Assembly: GCA_947168395.1 (NCBI GenBank)
Contig: CAMVLT010000009.1
Location: 1 to 64,000 of the forward strand
Length of the DNA stretch: 64,000 nucleotides
Reading direction: 5' to 3'
From: an uncultured Prevotellaceae bacterium
Lineage (GTDB): Bacteria; Bacteroidota; Bacteroidia; Bacteroidales; Bacteroidaceae
In this document: positions 7,427 through 16,578 of the stretch, piece by piece
Position numbering within the stretch: the stretch's first letter is position 1
Layout: the number at the start of each line of letters is the position of its first letter
Notes under the pieces: generated by a model
Told to the model about the DNA's origin: nothing
Seen by the model: only the letters and a program-made list of their open reading frames with translations
Databases searched by the model: none
Translations under genes and position numbers: made by a program

Positions 7427-7618
7427 ATGGCACATCCTAAAAGAAGACAATCGAAGACTCGTACCCTGAAACGTCGTACCCACGACAAGGCAGTAGCTCC
7501 TACACTGGCAGTATGCCCCAACTGTGGCGCTTACTATATCTATCATACAGTGTGCCCCAGCTGTGGTTACTACCGTGGTAAGGTTGCTATCAAGAAAGAG
7601 GACGAAGTAGCAGAATAA
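7427..7618 (+). CDS. rpmF: 50S ribosomal protein L32
   Basis: A 63-residue basic protein starting [13 protein letters not shown], the standard L32 N-terminus, with the four-cysteine zinc ribbon ([18 protein letters not shown]). It is part of the large ribosomal subunit. The stop TAA overlaps the fabH ATG by one base (TAATG), so the two are translationally linked, the usual rpmF-fabH pairing that ties ribosome and fatty-acid synthesis genes. Confidence 0.97.
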   Translation: MAHPKRRQSKTRTLKRRTHDKAVAPTLAVCPNCGAYYIYHTVCPSCGYYRGKVAIKKEDEVAE

Positions 7619-8625
7619 TGAGCAGAGTCAACGCGATTATCACAGGCGTTGGCGGCTACGTGCCCGACTATGTCCTCACCAATGAGGAATTGTCGCGCAT
7701 GGTGGACACCAGCGATGAGTGGATTATGACGCGTGTGGGCATCAAGGAGCGCCGCATACTGACCGAGGAGGGCCTCGGTACCTCGTATATGGCGCGTAAG
7801 GCTGCCAAGCAACTCGTTAAGAAGACGGGCGTTGACCCACAAACCATTGATGCCCTAATCGTGGCTACCTCAACCGCCGACTACAAGTTCCCGTCGACGG
7901 CAAGTATTGTTCTAGGCAAGCTCGGACTGAAGAATGCCTACGCATTCGACTTCTGGGGTGCCTGCTGTGGATTCCTGTATGCACTTGACCATGCGGCCAT
8001 GATGATTCAGAGTGGTCGTGTGAAGAAAGTTATCCTCATCGGTGCCGACAAGATGTCGTCAATCATTGACTACAAGGACCGCCAGACGTGTCCGCTCTTC
8101 GGCGACGGCGCCGCTGCCGTACTGCTGGAAGCAACTGAAGAGGAGAACATCGGCGTGATGGATTCTTATCTGCGCTGCGACGGCAAGGGACTGCCGTTCC
8201 TCCACCTGAAGGCTGGTGGCTCGGTAAGTCCGCCCAGTCACTTCACGGTCGACCACCGCTTGCACTACCTTTATCAGGAGGGGCGCACGGTGTTCCGCTA
8301 TGCGGTGACCAACATGAGCGACGACTGTGCATTGATAGCTGAGCGCAACCACCTGGACAAGGACAGCATCCGCTGGATAGTACCCCACCAGGCAAACATG
8401 CGCATCATCGAGGCCGTCGCCAAGCGCTTGGAGCTGTCGATGGATCAGGTGATGGTGAACATTGAGCACTACGGCAATACGTCGGCTGCTACTATCCCCT
8501 TGGCACTCTGGGACAACGAGCATTTGCTGCGGAAAGGTGACAACATGATATTCACCGCCTTCGGTGCCGGCTTCGTCCATGGTGCAAGCTACTATAAGTG
8601 GGCCTACGATGGAGGCGAAAAGTGA
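7618..8625 (+). CDS. fabH: Beta-ketoacyl-ACP synthase III (FabH)
   Basis: FabH starts fatty-acid chains by condensing acetyl-CoA (or another acyl-CoA) with malonyl-ACP. The catalytic triad is visible: Cys in WGACCGF (C116), His in VPHQANMRI and Asn in [10 protein letters not shown]. The 335-residue length is normal, and the [17 protein letters not shown] segment is typical of the CoA-binding N-terminal half. The ATG overlaps the rpmF stop. era follows 28 bp after the stop. Confidence 0.96.
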   Translation: MSRVNAIITGVGGYVPDYVLTNEELSRMVDTSDEWIMTRVGIKERRILTEEGLGTSYMARKAAKQLVKKTGVDPQTIDALIVATSTADYKFPSTASIVLGKLGLKNAYAFDFWGACCGFLYALDHAAMMIQSGRVKKVILIGADKMSSIIDYKDRQTCPLFGDGAAAVLLEATEEENIGVMDSYLRCDGKGLPFLHLKAGGSVSPPSHFTVDHRLHYLYQEGRTVFRYAVTNMSDDCALIAERNHLDKDSIRWIVPHQANMRIIEAVAKRLELSMDQVMVNIEHYGNTSAATIPLALWDNEHLLRKGDNMIFTAFGAGFVHGASYYKWAYDGGEK

Positions 8626-8653
8626 AGAGTGAAACATTTGCAACCTGTCAGAT

Positions 8654-9544
8654 ATGCATAAAGCAGGATTCGTAAATATCGTTGGAAATCCCAATGTAGG
8701 TAAAAGTACGCTCATGAACCAGTTGGTTGGTGAGCGTATTTCAATTGCGACGTTCAAGGCGCAGACCACCCGTCATCGCATCATGGGTATTGTCAACACG
8801 CCCGAGATGCAGATAGTGTTCAGCGATACTCCCGGCGTGCTGAAGCCCAATTACAAGCTTCAGGAGTCGATGCTTGCCTTCTCGGAGTCGGCACTGCAGG
8901 ATGCCGACGTGCTGCTCTACGTCACCGACGTGGTGGAGAACCCCGAGAAGAACATGGAGTTCCTCGGGAAGGTGCAGAAGATGACGATTCCCGTCATTCT
9001 GCTTGTCAATAAGATTGATGAGTTGAAGGTCTCCTCTGGGGAGGCTTTGGCGGAGATCGTTGAGCACTGGCACAGCCTCCTTCCCAATGCCGAGATACTG
9101 CCTATCTCGGCCAAGAACAAGTTTGGAGTGGACATGCTGCTGAAGCGCATTCAGGAGCTGCTGCCCGAGAGCCCGGCGTTTTTCGACAAAGACCAGCTGA
9201 CGGACAAGCCCGCCCGCTTCTTCGTATCGGAGATCATCCGCGAGAAGATACTGCTCTACTACGACAAGGAGATACCTTACTCGGTAGAGGTGGTGGTGGA
9301 ACGGTTCAAGGAGGACGACAAGAAGATTCACATCAATGCCGTCATCTACGTGGAACGCGACTCGCAGAAGGGCATCATCATCGGCCATCAGGGCGTGGCT
9401 CTGAAGAAAGTGTCGACCGAGGCCCGCAAGGCGTTGGAGAAGTTCTTCGACAAGCATATCTTCTTAGAGGTGTTCGTCAAGGTTGACAAGGACTGGCGCT
9501 CGTCGAAGAAAGAATTAGACAATTTCGGTTATAACCCAGAATAA
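8654..9544 (+). CDS. era: GTPase Era
   Basis: Era is a small GTPase that binds the 3' end of 16S rRNA and helps 30S maturation. The 296-residue protein shows G1 (GNPNVGKST), G3 (DTPG), G4 (NKID) and the KH domain in the C-terminal third (VIYVERDSQKGIIIGHQG). A GTGAAGA-type heptamer run lies between the fabH stop region and this ATG. The start at 8654 gives MHKAGFVNIVG, the expected N-terminus. Confidence 0.96.
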   Translation: MHKAGFVNIVGNPNVGKSTLMNQLVGERISIATFKAQTTRHRIMGIVNTPEMQIVFSDTPGVLKPNYKLQESMLAFSESALQDADVLLYVTDVVENPEKNMEFLGKVQKMTIPVILLVNKIDELKVSSGEALAEIVEHWHSLLPNAEILPISAKNKFGVDMLLKRIQELLPESPAFFDKDQLTDKPARFFVSEIIREKILLYYDKEIPYSVEVVVERFKEDDKKIHINAVIYVERDSQKGIIIGHQGVALKKVSTEARKALEKFFDKHIFLEVFVKVDKDWRSSKKELDNFGYNPE

Positions 9545-9559
9545 ACAACATTAGAGCTT

Positions 9560-10189
9560 ATGAAAAAACTTATGATTCTTATGGCTATCCTGACGATGGC
9601 CGTCGTTGCCAAGGCACAACACGAGGAGGGCGACTTCATGGTGCAGCCCAAGGTCGGTTTGAACATCGCTACGCTTAGTGATGCCGACAAGTCCATTACT
9701 GACCTGCATTTCGGCATTGAGGCCGAGTATATGGTTGCTGACAAATTCAGCCTGGGCCTTGGTGCCATTCTGTCGAACCAGGGTGCCAAGTACGACGTCT
9801 GGGAGGCTAATACTAACGGGAAGAGTTCCTACACGGTCGACTTGGACTATGTGCATGTACCCATCCTTGCCAGCTACTATGTGCTGCCGGGGCTGGCCGT
9901 GAAGGCTGGTGTGCAGCCGGGTTTCAAGATGCGGGCCAAGGCAAAGCTTGACGACAGAACGATAGACTTGGATGAGCTTTATAATCTTGACAAGCTGTTG
10001 ACAGGCGAAGACGTCAAAATCAGCAAGTTTGACCTCTCCATTCCTGTAGGTGTTTCCTACGAATACAAGAACATTGTTCTTGATGCCCGCTATAACTGGG
10101 GACTTGTTAAGGTGGTGAATGTGGGCGATGCTTTCTATAACCGTTGTTTCATGCTGTCGCTTGGCTACAAATTGGAGTTGGGAAATTAA
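9560..10189 (+). CDS. Outer-membrane beta-barrel protein (PorT/OmpX-like)
   Basis: A 209-residue secreted protein: signal peptide [19 protein letters not shown] with cleavage likely before QHEEGD, followed by alternating hydrophobic strands and glycine-rich turns ([45 protein letters not shown]) and a C-terminal aromatic-poor strand [11 protein letters not shown]. This is the pattern of the outer membrane beta-barrel (porin family) proteins common in Bacteroidales. It sits between two GTPase genes, era and der, with 14-15 bp gaps and no promoter match of its own. No specific substrate can be assigned. Confidence 0.85.
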   Translation: MKKLMILMAILTMAVVAKAQHEEGDFMVQPKVGLNIATLSDADKSITDLHFGIEAEYMVADKFSLGLGAILSNQGAKYDVWEANTNGKSSYTVDLDYVHVPILASYYVLPGLAVKAGVQPGFKMRAKAKLDDRTIDLDELYNLDKLLTGEDVKISKFDLSIPVGVSYEYKNIVLDARYNWGLVKVVNVGDAFYNRCFMLSLGYKLELGN

Positions 10190-10203
10190 AGAAGGAACAA
10201 TAT

Positions 10204-11517
10204 ATGGGAAATTTAGTAGCCATCGTGGGACGCCCGAACGTGGGCAAGTCAACACTCTTTAACCGTCTGACAAACTCCCGTCAGGCCATTGTCAGTGACG
10301 AGGCGGGCACAACGCGCGACCGTCAGTATGGCAAGTGTGAGTGGTGCGGACGTGAGTTCTCAGTCGTCGACACCGGCGGCTGGGTGGTCAACTCAGATGA
10401 TATCTTCGAAGAGGAAATCCGCAAGCAGGTCATCATAGCCACCGAGGAGGCCGACTTGGTGCTCTTCCTCTGCGACATCAAGAACGGTGTCACCGACTGG
10501 GACATGGATGTGGCTCAGATTCTGCGTCGTGCGAAGCTGCCTGTGCTGCTTGTGGCCAATAAGGCCGATGATGGCAAGGACCTCTATGGACAATATGACT
10601 TCTATAAGTTAGGACTCGGCGACCCCTACTGCGTCAGTGCCGCAACAGGCAGCGGAACGGGTGATCTGCTCGATAAAGTGCTGGAGGTGCTGCCTGAGAA
10701 GGGAAAGGACGATGTGGAAGATGGCATTCCCCGTTTTGCCGTCGTAGGACGTCCCAATGCCGGCAAGTCGAGTCTTATCAATGCCTTCATCGGCGAAGAC
10801 CGCCACATTGTGACCGAGATAGCCGGTACTACCCGTGACTCTATCTATACCCGCTACGATAAGTTCGGCTTCGACTTCTATCTGGTCGATACTGCCGGCA
10901 TCCGCCGCAAGAACAAGGTTTCCGAAGACTTGGAGTTCTACTCCGTTATGCGTAGCATCCGTGCCATCGAGAACAGTGACGTCTGCATCCTGATGATTGA
11001 TGCTACCCGCGGCATCGAGGCACAGGACATGAACATCTTCCAACTCATCCAGAAGAACAACAAGTCGCTCGTTGTTGTGGTCAACAAGTGGGACCTGGTG
11101 GAAGACAAATCGCAGGTGGTCATCAAGACCTTCGAGACCGCCATCCGTGAGCGCATGGCTCCATTTGTGGACTTCCCCATCATCTTTGCCTCGGCACTCA
11201 CGAAGCAACGCATCTTCAAAGTGCTGGAGACAGCCAAGGAAGTCTATCTGAACCGTAAGGCACGTATCGGTACCACCAAACTGAACGAGGTGATGCTACC
11301 GCTCATCGAGGCAACACCCCCGCCCTCGGTCAAAGGCAAGTACATCAAGATTAAGTACGTCTCGCAGGTGCCCGACACGCAGATTCCCACCTTTGTGTTT
11401 TACGCCAACCTGCCACAGTATGTCAAGGAACCCTACAGGCGCTTCCTTGAGAATAAAATCCGCGAGAACTGGACGTTGACAGGTTCACCCATCAACGTGT
11501 TTATCCGACAGAAGTGA
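10204..11517 (+). CDS. der: Ribosome-assembly GTPase Der (EngA)
   Basis: Der has two tandem G domains and a C-terminal KH-like domain and acts in 50S assembly. Here G1 appears twice (GRPNVGKST near residue 10 and GRPNAGKSS near 180), with NKAD and NKWD as the two G4 motifs; the KH-like part includes [16 protein letters not shown]. The length from ATG 10204 is 437 residues, typical. An upstream in-frame start at 10144 lies inside the preceding barrel gene and is rejected. The stop TGA overlaps the next ATG. Confidence 0.96.
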   Translation: MGNLVAIVGRPNVGKSTLFNRLTNSRQAIVSDEAGTTRDRQYGKCEWCGREFSVVDTGGWVVNSDDIFEEEIRKQVIIATEEADLVLFLCDIKNGVTDWDMDVAQILRRAKLPVLLVANKADDGKDLYGQYDFYKLGLGDPYCVSAATGSGTGDLLDKVLEVLPEKGKDDVEDGIPRFAVVGRPNAGKSSLINAFIGEDRHIVTEIAGTTRDSIYTRYDKFGFDFYLVDTAGIRRKNKVSEDLEFYSVMRSIRAIENSDVCILMIDATRGIEAQDMNIFQLIQKNNKSLVVVVNKWDLVEDKSQVVIKTFETAIRERMAPFVDFPIIFASALTKQRIFKVLETAKEVYLNRKARIGTTKLNEVMLPLIEATPPPSVKGKYIKIKYVSQVPDTQIPTFVFYANLPQYVKEPYRRFLENKIRENWTLTGSPINVFIRQK

Positions 11518-11924
11518 TGAAGCGAGGGAGCTGGATGAGGCTTATTGGACTTATGGGACTCATGGGGCTCATGGGACTCATGGGATGTTCGCGGCTGTCG
11601 CCTGAGGAACAGGCCTCGCTGGCTGCCAAGGGCTATTATACCCATTTGGTGGAAGGAGAGTACGATAAATTTTTAGAGGGTAGGGTAGGGAATGACAGCT
11701 TGCCCAGTGACTATCGTGAACAGTTGCTGGCAGGTTGCCGACAGTTCATGGCTCAGCAGCAGGCAGCCCACAAAGGCATCCGTGAGGTGCGCGTATCGAA
11801 TGCCAAGACTGATACCTTGGCGGGCTATACGAATGTATTTCTGATTTTATGCTACAGCGATTCGGTTGACGAGGAGATAGTGGTACCTATGGTCGAACGT
11901 AACGGCCGTTGGCAGATGAAATAA
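11517..11924 (+). CDS. Small lipoprotein whose signal peptide is built from a 9-bp repeat
   Basis: About 135 residues. The signal peptide is [20 protein letters not shown] followed by LMGC, so the lipobox cysteine comes directly after five 9-bp repeats (11541-11585), each coding for Leu-Met-Gly or a close variant. The mature part (SRLSPEEQASLAAKGYYTHL onward) has a helical region followed by a small beta domain ending VPMVERNGRWQMK, resembling small DUF4878-like or NTF2-like lipoproteins; this is a guess. ATG at 11517 overlaps the der stop (ATGA-type junction). The gene converges with mlaF, with no gap between the two stop codons. Confidence 0.8.
   Translation: MKRGSWMRLIGLMGLMGLMGLMGCSRLSPEEQASLAAKGYYTHLVEGEYDKFLEGRVGNDSLPSDYREQLLAGCRQFMAQQQAAHKGIREVRVSNAKTDTLAGYTNVFLILCYSDSVDEEIVVPMVERNGRWQMK
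11541..11585 (+). repeat. 9-bp tandem repeat, 5 units (CTCATGGGA family)
   Basis: Units CTTATTGGA, CTTATGGGA, CTCATGGGG, CTCATGGGA, CTCATGGGA occur head to tail and encode the hydrophobic core of the lipoprotein signal peptide. The same family occurs at 29580, 32137, 51861 and 52827. Confidence 0.9.
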
Positions 11925-12698
11925 CTAAATCTTAATACCGTTAGCCAGTACGGCCTCGCGCATCTTCTTCTGCAGATTGCTGGCGAAGATGAAGTCGGTG
12001 AGCCGCTTGTTGGGGGACTCCATAATCTCGTGGCTGACACCCTGCCACTCCTTGTGACCTTCATAGATGAAGATGATGTTCTCGCCAATGCCCATCACGG
12101 AGTTCATGTCGTGGGTGTTGATGATGGTGGTCATCTTGTATTCCTGGGTGATGCCGTGCAGCAGGTCGTCGATGACGAGTGAGGTCTTCGGGTCGAGACC
12201 GGAGTTAGGCTCGTCGCAGAACAGATACTTAGGGTTCATCACGATGGCGCGGGCAATGGCCACGCGTTTCTGCATACCGCCGGATATCTCGCCCGGAAAC
12301 TTATATTCAGCACCAACCAGATTTACGCGGTCCAAACATTCCATAGCACGTTTCTCACGTTCGCGCAGGTTCATGTTTGAGAACATATCGAGCGGGAACA
12401 TGACATTTTCCAGCACGTTAAGCGAGTCGAAAAGGGCTGCCGACTGGAAAATCATGCCCATTTCGCGGCGCATCATAATCTTCTCCTGCTTCGACATGGC
12501 GACGAAGTCGCGGTTGTCGTAGAGTACTTGACCGCTGGTAGGCTCCAGCAGTCCAACAAGGTTCTTCATCAGCACGGTCTTTCCGCTTCCGCTTTGGCCG
12601 ATGATGAGATTGGTCTTTCCATCCTCGAACATGGTAGAAATGTCCTTCAGGACTTCCCTGCCTTCAAAGCTCTTATAGAGGTTCTTTACTTCAATCAT
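11925..12698 (-). CDS. mlaF: ABC transporter ATP-binding protein, MlaF type
   Basis: The ATPase of the Mla-type lipid transport system that keeps outer-membrane lipid asymmetry. Walker A is GQSGSGKTVLMKNL, the signature is ISGGMQKRVAIARAI, and Walker B is KYLFCDEPNSGLDP; the H-loop is THDMNSV. At 257 residues it matches the family. Its ATG overlaps the mlaE stop by 4 bp (ATGA), so the pair is translationally coupled. The substrate-binding MlaD partner is not adjacent in this window; after mlaF comes the convergent lipoprotein gene. Confidence 0.93.
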   Translation of the reverse strand: MIEVKNLYKSFEGREVLKDISTMFEDGKTNLIIGQSGSGKTVLMKNLVGLLEPTSGQVLYDNRDFVAMSKQEKIMMRREMGMIFQSAALFDSLNVLENVMFPLDMFSNMNLREREKRAMECLDRVNLVGAEYKFPGEISGGMQKRVAIARAIVMNPKYLFCDEPNSGLDPKTSLVIDDLLHGITQEYKMTTIINTHDMNSVMGIGENIIFIYEGHKEWQGVSHEIMESPNKRLTDFIFASNLQKKMREAVLANGIKI

Positions 12699-13441
12699 GA
12701 CAACAGCTGGGTTAGGAATACATCGCTGAACAGAATCAGCACACTGGAAGTGACAACGGCATCGGTTGACGCCTTGCCCACCTCGACGGAACCACCGTCA
12801 ACCGAATAGCCGCAATAGGCGGGGACGCTTGAGATGATGAATGCAAAGAATTGGCTTTTGATGATAGACATCCACATGAACCAGGGGATGAATGAATGTT
12901 GGAGACCTAAGGTCAGGTCGTCTGGAGTGATGATGTGCATGCCAAAAGCTGTGAAATAGGCGCCGACAATGCCCATCGCCGACGAGAAGATGACAAGGAA
13001 AGGCATGATGGTCAGCAGTCCGAGAATCTTCGGCAAGATGAGATAGCAGGCCGAATTGACTCCCATAATCTCAAGGGCGTCAATCTGCTGTGTGACGCGC
13101 ATGGTGCCTAACTCCGAGGCAATGTTCGACCCTACCTTACCGGCCAGTATCAGACACATGATGCTCGACGAGAACTCCAACAGCATGATTTCACGTGTCG
13201 TGTAACCGGCTACCCAGCGGGGCATCCAGGGCGACTCGATGTTCACTTTCATCTGAATACAGATGACGGCACCGATAAAAAACGATATGAGCAGCACGAT
13301 ACCAATGGAGTTGACACCGAGTTGTGCCATTTCCTTAACGTATTGTTTCCAGAACATACGGAAGCGTTCGGGAACCGAGAAGGTTCGGCCCATCAGCATG
13401 ACGTAGCGACCGAAGGTGGTCAACCATTTCTGTAAAAACAT
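12695..13441 (-). CDS. mlaE: ABC transporter permease, MlaE type
   Basis: A 248-residue membrane protein with five to six hydrophobic segments and the MlaE family core, including LEFSSSIMCLILAGKVGSNI and ELGTMRVTQQIDALEIMGVN, the conserved cytoplasmic EQ-loop that contacts the ATPase. It forms the membrane channel with MlaF. A TAnnTTTG promoter (minus strand, 13462-13469) lies 20 bp upstream, sharing a heptamer array with the divergent lptB promoter. Confidence 0.93.
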   Translation of the reverse strand: MFLQKWLTTFGRYVMLMGRTFSVPERFRMFWKQYVKEMAQLGVNSIGIVLLISFFIGAVICIQMKVNIESPWMPRWVAGYTTREIMLLEFSSSIMCLILAGKVGSNIASELGTMRVTQQIDALEIMGVNSACYLILPKILGLLTIMPFLVIFSSAMGIVGAYFTAFGMHIITPDDLTLGLQHSFIPWFMWMSIIKSQFFAFIISSVPAYCGYSVDGGSVEVGKASTDAVVTSSVLILFSDVFLTQLLS

Positions 13442-13461
13442 CTTTTTGCCTAATTTGGGTG

Positions 13462-13469
13462 CAAAGTTA
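13462..13469 (-). promoter_or_regulatory. mlaE-mlaF promoter, -7 element
   Basis: On the minus strand this reads TAACTTTG followed by CAC. It faces away from the lptB promoter, about 43 bp apart. Confidence 0.75.
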
Positions 13470-13474
13470 CTAAA

Positions 13475-13508
13475 AATTATGAATTATGAATTATGAATTA
13501 TGAATTAT
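13475..13508. repeat. AATTATG heptamer array between divergent promoters
   Basis: Four perfect AATTATG units (13475-13502) plus a partial fifth fill the space between the mlaE and lptB -7 elements, so both -33 regions lie in repeat DNA. Confidence 0.85.
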
Positions 13509-13512
13509 TTTG

Positions 13513-13520
13513 TACCTTTG
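13513..13520 (+). promoter_or_regulatory. lptB promoter, -7 element
   Basis: TACCTTTG followed by CAC, 15 bp upstream of the lptB ATG at 13536. Confidence 0.8.
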
Positions 13521-13535
13521 CACGCAAATTGCAGA

Positions 13536-14345
13536 ATGATGGAAGAAGAAAGCATTGTACTTCGTGCCGAAGGACTTGTCAAACGTTATGGAAAACGAAC
13601 GGTGGTGAATGACGTCAACTTCGACGTCCGCCAGGGAGAGATTGTCGGACTGTTAGGACCTAACGGTGCCGGAAAGACCACATCGTTCTACATGACCACG
13701 GGACTGATTGTGCCCAATGGCGGCCACATTTTCTTGGGTGACCAGGAGGTGACTGACTTCCCCGTCTATAAGCGTGCCCGTGCAGGTATCGGCTATTTGG
13801 CTCAGGAGGCGTCGGTGTTCAGAAAAATGTCGGTAGAGGATAATATCCTCAGCGTCTTGGAGATGACGGGCAAGCCGCGTGACTACCAGCTGCAAAAGTT
13901 GGAAGAGCTTATCAAGGAGTTTCGTTTGCAGAAGGTACGCAAGAATAAGGGCGACCAGCTTTCGGGTGGTGAGCGCCGCCGCACGGAGATTGCCCGCTGT
14001 CTGGCCATTGAACCTAAGTTCATCATGCTTGACGAACCGTTTGCCGGAGTGGACCCCATTGCCGTGGAAGATATCCAGCACATCGTCTGGCGCCTGAAGT
14101 ACCGCAACATCGGTATTCTTATTACCGACCATAACGTACATGAGACGCTGAACATTACTGACCGTGCCTATTTGTTGTTTGAGGGACGCATCCTGTTTAA
14201 GGGCAAACCTGAGGAACTGGCACAAAATCCTATCGTCAAAGAAAAGTATCTTGGCTCGAACTTTGTGCTCCAGAAGAAAGACTTCCAATTGCTTGACGAG
14301 GAGAAGCGCCGCCGCGAGGCTGAAGAAGACGTTAATAATTCATAA
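13536..14345 (+). CDS. lptB: LPS export ABC ATPase LptB
   Basis: LptB powers extraction of lipopolysaccharide from the inner membrane in the LptBFG complex. Walker A is [13 protein letters not shown], signature [15 protein letters not shown], Walker [16 protein letters not shown]-loop TDHNVHETL; the sequence [21 protein letters not shown] Q-loop region ([12 protein letters not shown]) is diagnostic of LptB. ATG 13536 (or the adjacent ATG 13539) is chosen because a longer frame from 13500 starts inside the promoter. The last codons and stop fall in the next heptamer array. LptF/G are not adjacent, as usual in this phylum. Confidence 0.94.
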   Translation: MMEEESIVLRAEGLVKRYGKRTVVNDVNFDVRQGEIVGLLGPNGAGKTTSFYMTTGLIVPNGGHIFLGDQEVTDFPVYKRARAGIGYLAQEASVFRKMSVEDNILSVLEMTGKPRDYQLQKLEELIKEFRLQKVRKNKGDQLSGGERRRTEIARCLAIEPKFIMLDEPFAGVDPIAVEDIQHIVWRLKYRNIGILITDHNVHETLNITDRAYLLFEGRILFKGKPEELAQNPIVKEKYLGSNFVLQKKDFQLLDEEKRRREAEEDVNNS

Positions 14346-14367
14346 TTGATAATTGATAATTGATAAT
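14342..14367 (+). repeat. ATAATTG heptamer array upstream of tig
   Basis: Three ATAATTG units (14342-14362) and a partial fourth overlap the lptB stop and reach to 8 bp before the tig -7 element. Confidence 0.85.
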
Positions 14368-14374
14368 AATTATG

Positions 14375-14382
14375 TACCTTTG
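14375..14382 (+). promoter_or_regulatory. tig promoter, -7 element
   Basis: TACCTTTG followed by CAC, 44 bp upstream of the tig ATG. Confidence 0.8.
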
Positions 14383-14426
14383 CACCTCAATTTTGGAACA
14401 TTATATATAAATAAGGTATAGAAGAA

Positions 14427-15785
14427 ATGAAGATTACGTTTGAAAACCCCGACAAGATCAATGGCCTGTTGACCATCACTGTCGAGAAAGAAGACTATCA
14501 GGAGAAGGTGGAAAAGACCTTGAAGAATTATCGTAAGCGTGCACAGGTGCCTGGTTTCCGTCCTGGCATGGTGCCTATGGGTATGGTTAAAAAGCAGTAT
14601 GGAACAGCTGCCAAGGTAGACGAAATTAACCGTTTACTCGGTGACAAGCTGATGGAATATATCCGCGAGAACAATATCCAGATGCTGGGAGAACCTCTGC
14701 CCAGTGAAAAGCAGGTGCCTCAGGACTTGGAACAGGATGGCCCGTTCACTTTCGTGTTCGACATCGCTGTGGCTCCCGAGTTTACTGCTGAACTGAGTGG
14801 GAATGACAAGATTGACTACTATGCCATCAAGGTTGATGACAAGCTGATTGACGATCAGGTACAGATGTTTGCCTCTCAGGCTGGCGAATTTGTCAAGACC
14901 GATACTTTTAGCGGCAATGACACGCTGACTGGTGACTTGCGTGAGCTTGATGCCGATGGAAATACCAAGGAAGGTGGCATTACTACTGACAGCGGTATGA
15001 TAATGCCCGCCTATATCAAGGTTGAAGACCAGAAGAAACTATTCGATGGCTGTAAGCCGGGCGACATCATTACTTTCAACCCCAAGAAGGCCTATCCCGA
15101 CAACGATGCCGAGATTGCTGCCCTGCTGAAGGTGGACAAGGAGCAAGTGAAGGACTTGACGGCTGATTTTAGCTATCAGGTGACTGAGATTCGTCACTTC
15201 CAGCCCGCCGAGGTGAACCAGAGCCTTTTTGACAAGGTGTTTGGTGAAGGTACGGTGAGCAGCGAGAAGGAGTTCCGCCAGAAGATTGCCGACTCCATAC
15301 AGGTTCAGCTCGTTCAGAACAGTGATTATAAGTTCTTGTTCGACTTGCGTGATTATGTAGAGAAGAAAGTCGGTGACCTTCAGTTCCCCGAAGCTCTGCT
15401 GAAGAGGGTGATGATTAACAACAACAAGGATAAGGGTGCCGACTATGTCGAGAAGAACTTCGAGGGTAGCATCCGTCAGTTGAAGTGGCATCTCATCAAG
15501 GAGCAGCTTGTAGCTGCCAATGAAATTAAGGTGGAAGATGCCGACTTGAAGAATATTGCCATGGTAGCCGTCCGTCAGCAGTTTGCACAATATGGTATGA
15601 GCAACGTCCCCGACGATGTGCTGGAAAACTATGCTGAGGAGCAGCTGAAGAAGCGTGAGAACCTCGACAATTATGTGGATCGTGCTGTTGACCAGAAGCT
15701 CGTTGAGAAGCTCAAAACTGTCGTCAAGCTGAACAAAAAGAGCGTCACATTGGAGGAATTCAATAAGATGATGCAAGAAAAATAA
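14427..15785 (+). CDS. tig: Trigger factor
   Basis: Ribosome-bound chaperone. The ribosome-docking N-domain carries the signature VPGFRPGMVPMGMVKKQYG (the GFRxGxxP motif, residues ~41-60). A long helical C-terminal region covers residues ~250-450. The middle PPIase-like region is poorly conserved, as in other Bacteroidetes. The 452-residue length is normal. It has its own promoter and is followed by clpP-clpX, a common tig-clpP-clpX order. A short T-rich stretch with a weak stem follows the stop. Confidence 0.95.
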   Translation: MKITFENPDKINGLLTITVEKEDYQEKVEKTLKNYRKRAQVPGFRPGMVPMGMVKKQYGTAAKVDEINRLLGDKLMEYIRENNIQMLGEPLPSEKQVPQDLEQDGPFTFVFDIAVAPEFTAELSGNDKIDYYAIKVDDKLIDDQVQMFASQAGEFVKTDTFSGNDTLTGDLRELDADGNTKEGGITTDSGMIMPAYIKVEDQKKLFDGCKPGDIITFNPKKAYPDNDAEIAALLKVDKEQVKDLTADFSYQVTEIRHFQPAEVNQSLFDKVFGEGTVSSEKEFRQKIADSIQVQLVQNSDYKFLFDLRDYVEKKVGDLQFPEALLKRVMINNNKDKGADYVEKNFEGSIRQLKWHLIKEQLVAANEIKVEDADLKNIAMVAVRQQFAQYGMSNVPDDVLENYAEEQLKKRENLDNYVDRAVDQKLVEKLKTVVKLNKKSVTLEEFNKMMQEK

Positions 15786-15837
15786 GCGTTTTTTGCTTTT
15801 TTAGCAAATTTGTTATCGGGTTATCGACTTTTTTCCG

Positions 15838-15845
15838 TATCTTTG
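15838..15845 (+). promoter_or_regulatory. clpP promoter, -7 element
   Basis: TATCTTTG, 63 bp upstream of the preferred clpP start at 15909. An in-frame ATG at 15855 would lie only 9 bp downstream and has no ribosome-binding site. Confidence 0.75.
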
Positions 15846-15908
15846 TAACTCACAATGGTAGGAGAAGGGTCGATAACCTTTTTTTCTGTCCGCAGACAAA
15901 ACAAGACT

Positions 15909-16574
15909 ATGAACGATTTCAGAAAATATGCAACCAAGCATTTAGGTATGGACGGCCTTGTCCTCGATGACGTGATGAAGGCTCAGTCCCAGTATTTGAA
16001 CCCCTATATCCTGGAGGAACGCCAGCTCAATGTAACGCAGATGGATGTCTTCAGCCGGTTGATGATGGACCGCATCATCTTTCTTGGCACGCAGATTGAC
16101 GACTACACCGCCAATACGTTGCAGGCCCAGTTGCTCTATCTCGACTCTGTTGACTCAGGCAAGGATATCAGTATCTACATCAACTCTCCAGGTGGCAGTG
16201 TGACGGCTGGACTGGGTATCTACGATACGATGCAATTCATCTCCAGCGACGTCGCCACTATCTGTACTGGCATGGCTGCTTCGATGGGAGCTGTGCTGTT
16301 GGTTGCCGGTCAGGAGGGTAAGCGCTCGGCACTTCCCCATAGTCGGGTGATGATTCATCAGCCCTTGGGTGGCGTGCAGGGTCAGGCTTCGGATATTGAG
16401 ATTGAGGCCAAGGAGATATTGAAGTTCAAGAAAGAGCTTTATACCATCATATCAAATCACTCGCACACACCTTATGAAAAGGTGTATGCTGACTCCGACC
16501 GCAACTACTGGATGACAGCCGAGGAGGCCAAAGAGTATGGAATGATTGACCAGGTGCTGGAAAGGAAGAAGTAA
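15909..16574 (+). CDS. clpP: ATP-dependent Clp protease proteolytic subunit
   Basis: ClpP is the serine peptidase barrel of ClpXP. Catalytic Ser is in GMAASMGAV (S125 from ATG 15909), His in RVMIHQP (H150), and the Asp lies in the DSDRNYWM region. The [16 protein letters not shown] motif forms the oxyanion/head region. The 221-residue length fits. The start [11 protein letters not shown] is preferred over an 18-residue longer version. clpX starts 4 bp after the stop. Confidence 0.95.
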   Translation: MNDFRKYATKHLGMDGLVLDDVMKAQSQYLNPYILEERQLNVTQMDVFSRLMMDRIIFLGTQIDDYTANTLQAQLLYLDSVDSGKDISIYINSPGGSVTAGLGIYDTMQFISSDVATICTGMAASMGAVLLVAGQEGKRSALPHSRVMIHQPLGGVQGQASDIEIEAKEILKFKKELYTIISNHSHTPYEKVYADSDRNYWMTAEEAKEYGMIDQVLERKK

Positions 16575-16578
16575 GGGG

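Noticed and set aside
10144..10203. Upstream start for Der
   Set aside because: It lies within the end of the barrel-protein gene; the ATG at 10204 gives the conserved [16 protein letters not shown] start.
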